Source of the DNA: Thermococcus alcaliphilus
GTDB taxonomy: Archaea; Methanobacteriota_B; Thermococci; Thermococcales; Thermococcaceae
DNA: 64,000 bases
Direction: 5' to 3'
Assembly (NCBI RefSeq): GCF_024054535.1
Contig: NZ_JAMXLV010000018.1
Span: 1 to 64,000, forward strand
The notes below the pieces were generated by a model. It worked only from the letters and a program-made list of their open reading frames with translations. It was not told the origin of the DNA and did not search any database. Shown in pieces: positions 42,940 through 52,125 of this stretch; positions within the stretch are counted from its first letter, which is position 1, and each line of letters begins with the position of its first letter. A program made the translations under genes and the position numbers.

Positions 42940-44517
42940 ATGAAGAGTAAAGTACTATCTTTGGCATTGTTGGCCATTTTTGTTTTTAGTGTAGTGGCCA
43001 GTGGATGTATAGGAGGAGAAAAAACAACTACCCAAACGGGCGGAGCAGGATACGCAGAGCAAATAGTAATAGGAGTAACGGATAAAGTCACAGACTTAGA
43101 TCCCGCAAATGCATATGATTTCTACACATGGGAAGTTCTCAACAACATAATGGAGGGGCTTGTCAAGTACAAGCCCGGAACTCTCGAGATAGAACCTGCT
43201 CTTGCAGAAAGCTGGGAAGTTAATGAAGATTCCACTGTTTGGACGTTCCACCTTAGAAAAGACCTAAAATTTGCAGATGGAACACCTCTAAAAGCTCAAG
43301 ACGTTGTAAGAAGCATAGAGAGAGTAATGACAATCCAAGGAGATCCTTCGTGGCTTGTTACCGACTTTGTGGAAAAAGTTGAGGCAAAGGACGATTATAC
43401 AGTCGTGTTCTACCTGAAACAGCCAACATCTTACTTTTTGGCACTTTTGACAACGCCACCATATTTCCCAGTTCATCCAAGCTATTCTCCAAATGAGATT
43501 CAAAGTGATCAGACTGCAGGTGGAGCTGGGCCATATAAAATAGCCAAATGGGTTAGAGATGAAGAGCTTGTCCTCGAAGCCAATCCGAACTACTACGGAG
43601 AGCCTCCCAAGACTAAGAGGATAATAATCAAGTTCTATAGAGACGCTTCAACCATGAGATTGGCACTACAAAACGGCGAAATAGACATTGCATGGAGAAC
43701 CCTAAGGCCAACAGATATTGAGAGCTTGAAGAGTGAGGGCAAATATTCAGTTATCGAAGTACCTGGAGGATTCATAAGATATGTATGTCTTAACACAAAG
43801 GCCGAGCCAACAAACAACGTGAAAGTAAGGCAAGCCCTTGCAGCGGCAATCGACAGGCAGGAGATTTCAAACAAAGTCTTCAAAGGTACAGTTGAGCCAT
43901 TATACAGCCTGATTCCAAATGGAATGTGGTCCCACATAGATGCATTCAAAGAGAAGTATGGTGATGGCAATATTGAGCTAGCTAAGAAGTTGCTCAAAGA
44001 GGCAGGCTATGATGAGAATAACCCATTAATGATACAGCTCTGGTACACTCCAACTCACTATGGTGACACTGAAGCAGACCTTGCTCAAGTACTTAAAGAA
44101 CAGTGGGAGAGAACTGGAGTAATAAAAGTGGACATCAAGAGTGCCGAATGGGGAACATACGTGGATTATGCAAGAAAGGGACAAATGCAAGTGTATCTCC
44201 TTGGATGGTATCCAGACTATCTGGATCCAGACGATTACACAACTCCATTCTTAAAGAGCACCGCAAACAGTTGGGCTGGAACAGGATACGCGAATCCAAC
44301 CGTTGATGAGTTATTAACAAAAGCCCAATCGCTCACAGACCAAAATGAAAGGACAAAGCTCTACGAACAAGTACAGAAGATACTTGCCGAAGAAGTTCCC
44401 TACATACCGCTGATACAAGGGAAACTCTTTGTTGTGACCAGTCCAGATGTCAAGGGCGTAACGATAGGACCAGATATGATATTCAAGTACTCCACCATTT
44501 ATAAGGAGAAGAGCTGA
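42940..44517 (+). CDS. Peptide-type ABC transporter substrate-binding lipoprotein
   Basis: The 525-residue family 5 solute-binding protein starts with a signal peptide and lipobox VASGC (Cys23), followed by a Thr-rich tether. Family blocks include DPANAYDFYTWEVLNNIMEGL and YLLGWYPDYLDPDDYTTPF. It captures oligopeptides or, in some Thermococcales relatives, beta-linked oligosaccharides; the ligand cannot be told from sequence. A TATA box TTTTAAATA near 42895 and GGTGA before the ATG support the start. It heads the five-gene importer operon. Confidence 0.92.
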   Translation: MKSKVLSLALLAIFVFSVVASGCIGGEKTTTQTGGAGYAEQIVIGVTDKVTDLDPANAYDFYTWEVLNNIMEGLVKYKPGTLEIEPALAESWEVNEDSTVWTFHLRKDLKFADGTPLKAQDVVRSIERVMTIQGDPSWLVTDFVEKVEAKDDYTVVFYLKQPTSYFLALLTTPPYFPVHPSYSPNEIQSDQTAGGAGPYKIAKWVRDEELVLEANPNYYGEPPKTKRIIIKFYRDASTMRLALQNGEIDIAWRTLRPTDIESLKSEGKYSVIEVPGGFIRYVCLNTKAEPTNNVKVRQALAAAIDRQEISNKVFKGTVEPLYSLIPNGMWSHIDAFKEKYGDGNIELAKKLLKEAGYDENNPLMIQLWYTPTHYGDTEADLAQVLKEQWERTGVIKVDIKSAEWGTYVDYARKGQMQVYLLGWYPDYLDPDDYTTPFLKSTANSWAGTGYANPTVDELLTKAQSLTDQNERTKLYEQVQKILAEEVPYIPLIQGKLFVVTSPDVKGVTIGPDMIFKYSTIYKEKS

Positions 44518-44550
44518 TTTTTCCTTTATTCTCCCTTCTTTTTGAATTTT
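44518..44550 (+). terminator. T-rich intercistronic stretch after the binding protein
   Basis: Several T runs lie in the 63-bp gap between the binding protein and the first permease. Partial termination here would yield more binding protein than permease, as is common for ABC importers. This is inference from composition. Confidence 0.4.
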
Positions 44551-44580
44551 TGAACTGCAATAAATCAAGGTGGTGGTCAA

Positions 44581-45600
44581 ATGGCTCGTGGAATCGGTCA
44601 ATACATAGTGATAAGGGGTCTCATGATAATCCCAACAATTTTGATCCTTTATACGATTGTTTTTATATTCCTCAGAATTTTACCCGGAAATCCTGTTTTA
44701 GCCGTTGTTGGAACCAAAAATATTTCTCCCGAACAGCTTCAGCATTTGATGGAAATGGCGGGGCTTGATAAGCCCCTGTATGTTCAATACTTTGATTATC
44801 TCTGGAAGATGCTTCATGGGGATTTTGGAGTAACTTTAGCATTCCCTATGGGAAAGCCTGTTGTTGAATATTTAAAATTGAGATTCCCGGCCACGTTAGA
44901 ATTAACTATTTTTGGATTCACTGTAAGCGTTCTCCTTGGCCTTTTGACCGGAACAATAGCAGCAACAAAGAAAGGTACAAAGATTGATACAGGAATGAGG
45001 CTATACAGCATAATAGCATACACACTCTTTATTCCATGGTTTGGGATGATGCTTCAGTATGTTTTTGGTATACACTTTCATGTACTCCCAACTTCTGGAA
45101 GAATAGACCCCGGGATAGAGTTGCAAAGAATAACCGGCCTTTATGTATTGGACAGCATATTAACTGGAAACTGGGAAGCATTTACCAGCGCAATAAGGCA
45201 CCTCATACTTCCAGCAACGACATTAGGCATAGTGCTTAGTGGAGCATACACAAGGCTTGTTAGAAACAACATGGTCGACGTCCTTAGTCAAGATTTTATC
45301 CGCTCCTACTATGCTAGGGGAGTTAGGGACTGGAAAGTTACATGGTACGCTCTTAAAAATGCATTTATTCCCGTCGTGACCCTAATGGGACTTCAATTTG
45401 CAATTTTGCTTGGGGGTGCAGTTTTAACTGAAACTACCTTCAACTGGCCAGGCATGGGAACCTTCATAGTAGACAGAATTGATTACAGAGACTATAACGC
45501 TATTCAAGGTGCGGTGGTGTTCTTTGCGTTCTTTGTGGGGCTTATCAGCTTGATAGTAGACATTGTATACGCACTCTTAGATCCGAGGGTTAAATACTGA
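44581..45600 (+). CDS. ABC transporter permease (DppB/OppB type)
   Basis: This 339-residue inner-membrane permease has six predicted helices, with the N-terminal IVIRGLMIIPTILILYTIVF segment and the cytoplasmic EAA-type loop DFIRSYYARGVRDWKVTW. It forms the channel with the DppC-like protein. GGTGG precedes the ATG, and the next gene starts 10 nt after its stop. Confidence 0.94.
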   Translation: MARGIGQYIVIRGLMIIPTILILYTIVFIFLRILPGNPVLAVVGTKNISPEQLQHLMEMAGLDKPLYVQYFDYLWKMLHGDFGVTLAFPMGKPVVEYLKLRFPATLELTIFGFTVSVLLGLLTGTIAATKKGTKIDTGMRLYSIIAYTLFIPWFGMMLQYVFGIHFHVLPTSGRIDPGIELQRITGLYVLDSILTGNWEAFTSAIRHLILPATTLGIVLSGAYTRLVRNNMVDVLSQDFIRSYYARGVRDWKVTWYALKNAFIPVVTLMGLQFAILLGGAVLTETTFNWPGMGTFIVDRIDYRDYNAIQGAVVFFAFFVGLISLIVDIVYALLDPRVKY

Positions 45601-45610
45601 GGTGATTTAA

Positions 45611-46459
45611 ATGGAAGTAATAACCAAAATTACAGGATTCATCTTTGATAAAAAACCCGGAAGAGGGCTTTTATTGTTTGGACTTGCAATAGTGCTGATA
45701 GTTATTCTAATGGCGATTTTTGCACCGCTTATAGCACCATATGATCCTACAAAGACAACGGAAGATAGCTTCGCGCCGCCAAGTAAGGAGCATCCGATGG
45801 GAACGAACAGATTAGGACAAGACGTCTTCTCAAGAATAGTCTGGGGATCGAGAGTAGTTCTTTATGTCGTGTTTATAGCTACTATGCTTTCTATGAGCAT
45901 AGGCGTTCCTCTAGGCCTCATCTCTGGATACCACGGAGGAAAGATAGACAGGGTACTAAGTGTAATCATGGACAGCATCTACGCATTTCCGGCACTCATA
46001 CTTGCAATAGTTATTGCCGTAGTTCTAGGCCCAAGTCCGGTAAACACTGCCATTGCGATATCATTTGTATATGTGCCAACGTATTTCAGAATGGTTAGGG
46101 GACAAACGCTGAGCTTAAAAGGACAATTATTTGTCGAGGCTGCTAAGGCATTAGGAGCGAAGAACAGGGAGATAATGTTTAAGTATATCCTTCCCAACCT
46201 AGCACCAACTGTATTAGTCGTTTTCACTTTAAGCGTTGCAGATGCTATTCTAACAGAGGCAGGACTGAGTTTCTTAGGATTATCTGTGACACCTCCAACT
46301 CCAGACTGGGGATACGACTTAAGAGTAGGACAACCATTCCTCTTAGATGGCTACTGGTGGCTTGTGTTCTTCCCAGGAGTGATGATAATGCTGCTCGCAA
46401 TGGCATTTGCACTAATTGGAGAAGCCTTAAGCGAAAGAATTTCCCTTGGGACGAGGTGA
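45611..46459 (+). CDS. ABC transporter permease (DppC/OppC type)
   Basis: This 282-residue permease carries the DppC N-terminal helix and the periplasmic segment HPMGTNRLGQDVFSRIVWG. The EAA loop is LFVEAAKALGAKNREIMF. It pairs with the DppB-like subunit. GAGGTGA precedes the ATG, and the ATPase gene follows after 5 nt. Confidence 0.94.
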   Translation: MEVITKITGFIFDKKPGRGLLLFGLAIVLIVILMAIFAPLIAPYDPTKTTEDSFAPPSKEHPMGTNRLGQDVFSRIVWGSRVVLYVVFIATMLSMSIGVPLGLISGYHGGKIDRVLSVIMDSIYAFPALILAIVIAVVLGPSPVNTAIAISFVYVPTYFRMVRGQTLSLKGQLFVEAAKALGAKNREIMFKYILPNLAPTVLVVFTLSVADAILTEAGLSFLGLSVTPPTPDWGYDLRVGQPFLLDGYWWLVFFPGVMIMLLAMAFALIGEALSERISLGTR

Positions 46460-46464
46460 TTAAA

Positions 46465-47424
46465 ATGCTGCTGGAAGTAAAAAACTTAAGCATTTATTAT
46501 TACACCCTTGCCGGCACTGTGAGAGCAGTTGAAAATGTGTCTTTCACAATAGACAAAAAAGAATGGGTAAGCTTTGTTGGGGAAAGTGGGAGCGGAAAAT
46601 CTACAGTAGCTTACGCTCTCTTGAACCTCGTCCCCTCCCCTGGTAAAATCGTCAATGGGGAGATTATCTTTGAGGGAAAAAACATACTTGGATTAACGAA
46701 AGATGAGCTAAGAGAGATAAGGGGAAAAGAAATCAGCATGGTTTTCCAGGATCCTATGACGAGCTTAGACCCTCTAAGAAAAATTGGCGATCAAATAGTG
46801 GAAGTTATGACGGAACATGGTATGGAAAAAGATGAAGCATATAATAGAGCCAAGGAACTGCTTAGGAAGGTAAACCTCCCAGAAGATAGAATGAGCTATT
46901 ATCCTCACCAGCTCAGTGGTGGGCAAAGACAGAGGATTGCCATAGCCATTGCCATGGCATTTAATCCAAAGCTCCTTATAGCAGATGAACCCACAACTGC
47001 CCTAGATGTTATAGTGCAGGATGCAATTATGGATCTTATTGAGAGCCTCAAGAAAGAGGGAACAAGCATATTTTTTGTGACACATGATATATCCCTTGCG
47101 GCAGAGAGAAGTGATAAAATAGCTGTAATGTATGCAGGAAAACTAGTGGAGTTTGGAAAGGTGGAGCAAATTCTTGAAAATCCCCTTCATCCCTATACCC
47201 AATCACTCCTTGCAAGTGTTCCTGATTTATGGAGTGAAAAAGAGATAAAAGCAATACCCGGCTATCCTCCCGATCTCAGAAATCCTCCAAGTGGGTGTAG
47301 ATTCCACCCAAGATGTCCCGTGTTTAAAGAAAAAGCCACTTTAAAGGGAGTTTGTGACTCCATAGAACCTGAAACTATTGAAATTGAAAAAGGTCACTTC
47401 GTAAGTTGCCACCTGTACAGGTGA
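46465..47424 (+). CDS. ABC transporter ATPase (DppD/OppD type)
   Basis: The 319-residue ATPase has Walker A GESGSGKST, signature LSGGQRQR and Walker B LLIADEPTTALD. The C-terminal oligopeptide ABC domain contains a cysteine cluster (GCRFHPRCP) that in this family can bind an Fe-S centre. ATG 46465 follows GAGGTGAT; the frame back to 46357 runs inside the permease gene. It stops 5 nt before the next ATPase. Confidence 0.95.
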   Translation: MLLEVKNLSIYYYTLAGTVRAVENVSFTIDKKEWVSFVGESGSGKSTVAYALLNLVPSPGKIVNGEIIFEGKNILGLTKDELREIRGKEISMVFQDPMTSLDPLRKIGDQIVEVMTEHGMEKDEAYNRAKELLRKVNLPEDRMSYYPHQLSGGQRQRIAIAIAMAFNPKLLIADEPTTALDVIVQDAIMDLIESLKKEGTSIFFVTHDISLAAERSDKIAVMYAGKLVEFGKVEQILENPLHPYTQSLLASVPDLWSEKEIKAIPGYPPDLRNPPSGCRFHPRCPVFKEKATLKGVCDSIEPETIEIEKGHFVSCHLYR

Positions 47425-47429
47425 TAAAA

Positions 47430-48416
47430 ATGGAAAGCATACTCAAAGTTGAAAACCTCAAGAAATATTTCCCAGTCAAGAGGACTATTCTGGAAACTCT
47501 CAGAAAAGAGCCCCAAAAATACGTCAAAGCTGTGGATGGAATAAGTTTTGAGGTGAGAAAAGGTGAAACCCTCGCGTTAATTGGAGAAAGTGGATGCGGG
47601 AAAACTACCACGGGCAGGGTTATTCTAAGACTTATTGAGCCCACCGATGGGAAGATAATCTTTGATGGGGTAGACATTACTCACCTCGACTACGAGGCGT
47701 TGAGACCCTACAGGAGAAGAATGCAAATGGTTTTCCAGGATCCGTATGCAAGTCTGAGTCCAAGAATGAAAATTGGAGATGCAATCGCTCATCCACTTTT
47801 GATTCACAACCTAGCGACAAAAGAAGAAGCAAGAGAAATGGCCCTAAAAATGCTTCGCAGAGTGGGTTTAACACCAGAAGAGGAGTTTTACGAAAGATAC
47901 CCCCACCATCTGAGCGGTGGGCAAAGACAGAGGGTTGTCATAGCTAGAGCCATGATACTGAAACCAGAGTTCGTAGTTGCGGATGAAGCAGTCTCCATGA
48001 TTGATGTTTCAATGAGAGCCTCCATCTTGGAACTTCTTGAAAGCTTTAAGAAGGAATATCACCTAAGCATGCTTTTCATAACACACGATATAGCCGTTGC
48101 AAAGCTTATAGCTGATAGAATAGCTGTTATGTACCTGGGAAAAATTGTGGAAGTAGGGCCAACAGAGGAAGTTCTCAAAAATCCTGCCCATCCATACACA
48201 ATGGCACTAATTCAAGCCGTTCCTTCAATCGTTAAAAGGGAAAAGAAAAAGAGGATAGAGATAACAGGTGAAGTTCCTAACGCTGTTAATCCTCCAAGTG
48301 GATGCAGATTCCACCCAAGATGCCCACTTATGACAGAAGAATGCAGAACAAAGGAACCGGAACTTGTAGAAATAAGCAAAGAACACTTTGTTGCCTGTTA
48401 TCATCCTCTTGTCTAA
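47430..48416 (+). CDS. ABC transporter ATPase (DppF/OppF type)
   Basis: The 328-residue ATPase has Walker A GESGCGKTT and signature LSGGQRQR. Its Walker B region reads VVADEAVSMID, with Ala where ADEP is usual and a modified D-loop. The C-terminal GCRFHPRCP cluster is conserved. It works with the DppD-like subunit as an asymmetric pair. GGTGA precedes ATG 47430. This is the last gene of the importer operon. Confidence 0.94.
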   Translation: MESILKVENLKKYFPVKRTILETLRKEPQKYVKAVDGISFEVRKGETLALIGESGCGKTTTGRVILRLIEPTDGKIIFDGVDITHLDYEALRPYRRRMQMVFQDPYASLSPRMKIGDAIAHPLLIHNLATKEEAREMALKMLRRVGLTPEEEFYERYPHHLSGGQRQRVVIARAMILKPEFVVADEAVSMIDVSMRASILELLESFKKEYHLSMLFITHDIAVAKLIADRIAVMYLGKIVEVGPTEEVLKNPAHPYTMALIQAVPSIVKREKKKRIEITGEVPNAVNPPSGCRFHPRCPLMTEECRTKEPELVEISKEHFVACYHPLV

Positions 48417-48417
48417 G

Positions 48418-48894
48418 CTATTTATTTTCCTTTAGGTTTCTCAACTTTCTATCTATTTTTACCATCTCTTTCCACTGCCTTCCGGGCCAGTAGATTTGAC
48501 CACACTGAGTGCAGATGTAAAATTCATCGTAATCCTCATAAACGCCTTTTGGCACTTTCCCCTTGATTTCTTCTTTTTTGGCCCTTCTAATTAGCCCATT
48601 ACACTTTGGGCATCGTGCGTTTTCTGGAAATAGCTCTTTAAACTCAAAGCCCAGCTCCATAAGCTGCTTTACCTGCTCTTCAAACTTGTTGGATTTTATA
48701 AGAATTGCATTCTCACACCTCTTTGCAAGATCTTCGTCCCTCGTCAGAATTACTCTGCCTTCTTCTTTAGCAACCTTCAAAATTTCCTCGTCATTCTCTA
48801 TCCCGTAGAGCGTGTCGTAACCGTATAACCTAAGCCACCTTGCCAGCCTTCCGAGCATCATGTCGGCAATAAACTTTGTGTTTTTTCCTCTCAT
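48418..48894 (-). CDS. Mut7-C RNase-domain protein
   Basis: The 158-residue protein combines a PIN-like Mut7-C nuclease fold (KFIADMMLGRLARWLRLYGYDT, then ILTRDEDLAKR) with a C-terminal zinc ribbon (CPKC and CTQC). The acidic residues in FIAD, TRDED and YDEF suit metal-dependent RNA cleavage. ATG 48894 lies about 27 bp from a leftward TATA-like AATTTATTG and lacks a ribosome site, suggesting leaderless translation. Its cellular target is unknown. Confidence 0.87.
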   Translation of the reverse strand: MRGKNTKFIADMMLGRLARWLRLYGYDTLYGIENDEEILKVAKEEGRVILTRDEDLAKRCENAILIKSNKFEEQVKQLMELGFEFKELFPENARCPKCNGLIRRAKKEEIKGKVPKGVYEDYDEFYICTQCGQIYWPGRQWKEMVKIDRKLRNLKENK

Positions 48895-48978
48895 CAACGC
48901 TACTTTGGAGTGAAACAATAAATTTCTTTTGGAAGAAACCTTATAACCTCTTCAGCACTTCTAACTCTGGTGGCTCAA

Positions 48979-49725
48979 ATGATAGTGTACTTCATCGGCA
49001 CTGGGGGCAGTGAAGGAATTCCAGCACACCTCTGCACATGCCAAACATGTGAAGAAGCCCGTAAATTAGGTTTCGCCCAAAGAAAACCCTCTACGCTGGC
49101 TATAATCACCAAAAATAAAAAAGCCGTTCTTATAGACGTTGGGACGGATATTAGAGATTTACTGCACGTTCCTCTTGAGGCAATCCTCCTCACTCACTGG
49201 CACCACGATCACATATATGGCTTATATAAGCTCCGATGGATTGCAAAGAAAACAACCCTTTATGCCCCAAAAGGAGATGCAGATTGGCTCATGGTTAATG
49301 ACCCCAAGAATATCGATGTAAAGTTTATCAAAGCCGGAGATGTCTTGGAAATTGATTCCCTTAGAATAACCGCTCTAAAACTCAACCATCAAGTGGAAAC
49401 CCTAGGCTACCTGATAGAGGAAGACAACAAGAGTGTGGCGGTTCTTTATGACACCAAGGGACTTCCCGAAGAGACACTCGACCTATTAGATAAGAAAAAC
49501 CTTCGCCTAGCTATTGTGGATGCCACCTATTCACCGGGCATAGATGATCCTTATCACAACAACGTCGATGAGGGAGCTCAAATTGGGCTTAAACTGGCAG
49601 AAAGAACGCTTTTAAGCCACATATCTCACAAAAACCTGCCGTTTTTAATGCTGGATGAGTACGTAAGAAAGAAATATGGAGGAAAAGTTCTTGTAGCATA
49701 CGATGGGATGCTCTTTTACGTGTGA
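48979..49725 (+). CDS. PhnP-like metallo-beta-lactamase-fold phosphodiesterase
   Basis: The 248-residue protein starts GTGGSEGIPAHLCTCQTCEEA, with a CxCxxC zinc-type loop found in PhnP-like enzymes. The metal motif HWHHDH is followed by YDTKGL and DATYSP. PhnP family members hydrolyse cyclic phosphodiesters. GGTGG lies before ATG 48979. The nitroreductase gene follows after 9 nt and is likely cotranscribed. Confidence 0.85.
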   Translation: MIVYFIGTGGSEGIPAHLCTCQTCEEARKLGFAQRKPSTLAIITKNKKAVLIDVGTDIRDLLHVPLEAILLTHWHHDHIYGLYKLRWIAKKTTLYAPKGDADWLMVNDPKNIDVKFIKAGDVLEIDSLRITALKLNHQVETLGYLIEEDNKSVAVLYDTKGLPEETLDLLDKKNLRLAIVDATYSPGIDDPYHNNVDEGAQIGLKLAERTLLSHISHKNLPFLMLDEYVRKKYGGKVLVAYDGMLFYV

Positions 49726-49734
49726 GGTGGGATA

Positions 49735-50310
49735 ATGATACCTGAGCTTGCTAAAAGAAGGAAAACCGTGAGAAAATTCAGAAAAGAAGAGCCACCTATA
49801 GGGAAGCTCTTAAGAGCTTTAGAAGCAGCAAAAGAAGCTCCCTCTGGAATGAATGCCCAGCCGTGGCACTTCGTTATCGTTGAGAGCATTGAAATGAAAA
49901 ACCGTATTCGGGAGATCTGCGAGAGAGGAGAGAGAAAGTTTTACGAGAAGATGAAAGGAAAACTTGGAGAGTGGCTACAGGAGAAGGGGTTTACATGGCA
50001 AAAGCCCTTTTTGAGTGAAGCTCCCTATCTTGTTCTCGTGTTTACCGATGTTAGGGCGCCTTTTGCAGTCCAATCCACATGGCTTGCTGTAGGGTATCTC
50101 TTGCTTGCCCTTGAGGAAGAAGGGCTCGGCACGGTAACTTACACTCCTCCCAATCCCAAAGAGCTTGAAGAACTTGTAAATGCTCCTAAATATTACAAGC
50201 TCCAGACAATACTGCCTATAGGTTATCCCGACGATGAAAAGCCTAAATACGAAAGAAAAGCCCTTAAAGAAGTTATCAGCTTTGAAAAATTTGAAGAAGG
50301 AGAGAGCTAG
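49735..50310 (+). CDS. Nitroreductase-family FMN oxidoreductase
   Basis: The 191-residue protein has the FMN-binding N-terminus RRKTVRKFRKEEP, the APSGMNAQPWHFVIV motif and the C-terminal LEEEGLGTVTYTPPNP. It uses NAD(P)H and FMN; the physiological acceptor is unknown. GAGGTGGGA precedes the ATG. It overlaps the convergent lipoprotein gene by 4 bp. Confidence 0.92.
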   Translation: MIPELAKRRKTVRKFRKEEPPIGKLLRALEAAKEAPSGMNAQPWHFVIVESIEMKNRIREICERGERKFYEKMKGKLGEWLQEKGFTWQKPFLSEAPYLVLVFTDVRAPFAVQSTWLAVGYLLLALEEEGLGTVTYTPPNPKELEELVNAPKYYKLQTILPIGYPDDEKPKYERKALKEVISFEKFEEGES

Positions 50311-51437
50311 CTTACTTGCTCCACTCCAAGGTCTTCGAGCTTGAGGTATGCATATATATAAAGCTCCTCGTTGGTCTTTGGATCTTTATACCCATAAGTC
50401 CCCTCGCCCTCTATTACGAGAGGCAGGTAAGGGGAGATCTTTCCTTTTCCACTCAGTGAGAGCCCCTCTGCTCCAGCGTAACTCCATTGAGCCTCTACAA
50501 CCTTGAAGGAGAGACCTCCAAGCGTAATACTTCCATCGGGTTTTGTCTCCCAAGTCCATGTGTGCAGTCCATCGCTCCAGGTTCCGCTCTGTGGAACGAG
50601 CAGGTTGTAATCTTCCCATGTGTACCATATCCCAAAGTGAATTGTTGCAAACCAGCCCATGTAGAGGTAGCTCAAATCATAGTCAACCTCAGAGAGAATG
50701 TCATTGTCCCCCTCAAAGTAGGGGAACAAACCGCTCTGGAATGGCGTTGGATTGTAGAATGCAAATGTTTTTCCATTGTATTCAATTCTCATCCCCACAA
50801 ACTGTGCATCTCCCCCATAGGGAGACAGTGCGCCAAACCATGCGATATCCCATGGATAAATAGCGGCAGTGGTCTGGTTGCTCTTGTACCATATTGTTAT
50901 TGTTAGCTTTCCCTCTAAGCTTTCAGCCTTTATTGGAGTAACCACCGTTTGATACGCCCAAACCTCGAATTCGCCCAAATCTTTTTTGTTCATCTGAATA
51001 TCTTGTCCATAAACGTGGATTGTTTCTTTTCCAATTTTCTTCTCAATTTCGTATTCATACATAGGAGCCGTTTGATTTGGCTTAACCTTGTAGTAGTATT
51101 TGTAATAGGTTATGATGTACCTTTTTCCATTAAGCTCGAAGGGAGCATACTCCCATGGTCTCCAATAAGCTTCCTCTGTGGGAGTTTGAGTAGTTGTAGT
51201 TTGAGTTGGAGTCTCAGTTGTGGTGGTTGTAGTGTAAGTTGTGGTTGTTTGTGTGGGGGAAGAAGTCGTTGTAGTTTGGGTCGGAGAAGAGGTTGTAGTC
51301 TGGGTGAGGGTTTCACTTTGCGTGGTGGTTTGTGTTGGGGTAGAAGTTTCTTGGGTCTTTGTTCCTCCTCCAATGCAACCAGCTATAAAAACCAAACCAA
51401 CCAAAAAGAAAGCCAACAAGAGGTTGAATTTTTTCAT
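50307..51437 (-). CDS. Secreted lipoprotein with long Thr/Gln/Pro linker
   Basis: The 376-residue protein has a signal peptide with lipobox FIAGC. A low-complexity linker of about 70 residues built from TQTTTT/SSPT repeats follows, then an extracellular domain of about 280 residues rich in Trp and Tyr. The linker is a likely site of O-glycosylation, as in archaeal surface proteins. The domain is unknown; its all-beta, Trp-rich character could suit carbohydrate or lipid binding. GGAGG precedes the ATG. The leftward TATA-like AAATATTTAAG near 51516 predicts a leader of about 50 nt. Confidence 0.82.
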   Translation of the reverse strand: MKKFNLLLAFFLVGLVFIAGCIGGGTKTQETSTPTQTTTQSETLTQTTTSSPTQTTTTSSPTQTTTTYTTTTTTETPTQTTTTQTPTEEAYWRPWEYAPFELNGKRYIITYYKYYYKVKPNQTAPMYEYEIEKKIGKETIHVYGQDIQMNKKDLGEFEVWAYQTVVTPIKAESLEGKLTITIWYKSNQTTAAIYPWDIAWFGALSPYGGDAQFVGMRIEYNGKTFAFYNPTPFQSGLFPYFEGDNDILSEVDYDLSYLYMGWFATIHFGIWYTWEDYNLLVPQSGTWSDGLHTWTWETKPDGSITLGGLSFKVVEAQWSYAGAEGLSLSGKGKISPYLPLVIEGEGTYGYKDPKTNEELYIYAYLKLEDLGVEQVS

Positions 51438-51543
51438 GTCTCTTTACCTCCACTAAGAGCCCGAGTAGGGCCGATTTTGGAGACTTACATTACTATTTTG
51501 GACATTCATCCTTAAATATTTTTCCTTTATTCAAAATAAAACG

Positions 51544-51560
51544 AAAATTTGACGAAAATA
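51544..51560. repeat. Second copy of the 17-bp motif found upstream of AOR
   Basis: AAAATTTGACGAAAATA is identical to 8577-8593 and has the same orientation relative to a downstream leftward gene (107-123 bp before the lipoprotein start). It may be a shared regulator site or coincidence in AT-rich DNA. Confidence 0.35.
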
Positions 51561-51604
51561 GTTCTAAAGTTGAACCTTAAATTTTGACATTGATATAGTA
51601 AATT

Positions 51605-52051
51605 TCAGCCTTTTAGATGCTCTTCAAGCTCTTTCAGCACTTCCATTTGTTCTTGAGTCTCGACGGCAGAAGGCTTAAGAGAGCGCACCTTTGCAAGTGC
51701 TTCCCTTAAAGAAAACCCATGAGCGTACATAAGGTATGCAGTCACTACTGTCCCGCTCCTTCCACTTCCGCCGAGGCAATGTATCAAGACCTTTTTGCCT
51801 TCTTTGATTTTCTTTTCTATCCACTCGACAATCTTAAGCAGCTCCTTTAAAGATGGTGCGGTAAAGTCCTCTATTGGTGCATAAAGAACTTCAATACCCC
51901 TTTTGATAAGCCCCTCCAAGTCGTAATACAGCTCGTATTCGTAGGTAAGAACGACCACAGCATCAAATTTTTCTGCAATTTCTGGAATGTCTTCCGGGTA
52001 AGGCATAGGTGAAAAAGCCACATTCTCATCAACGAACTTTGGATACACCAT
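51605..52051 (-). CDS. Dual-specificity protein phosphatase
   Basis: This ~148-residue cysteine phosphatase has the P-loop HCLGGSGRSGT, fitting HCx5R, and the general-acid loop in PIEDFTAPSL. It is similar to the T. kodakarensis tyrosine/serine phosphatase. ATG 52051 (MVYPKFVDENVAFS) is chosen because a leftward TATA box GTTTATAAT at 52085-52093 lies immediately before the ATG at 52081, which would put that codon outside the transcript. Confidence 0.9.
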   Translation of the reverse strand: MVYPKFVDENVAFSPMPYPEDIPEIAEKFDAVVVLTYEYELYYDLEGLIKRGIEVLYAPIEDFTAPSLKELLKIVEWIEKKIKEGKKVLIHCLGGSGRSGTVVTAYLMYAHGFSLREALAKVRSLKPSAVETQEQMEVLKELEEHLKG

Positions 52052-52125
52052 TTTAACCGCCCTTCTTAGAATCTGCCACATAATATTATAAACTCTTACG
52101 CTGATCTTTAGTTAAGGTGAGAAAA

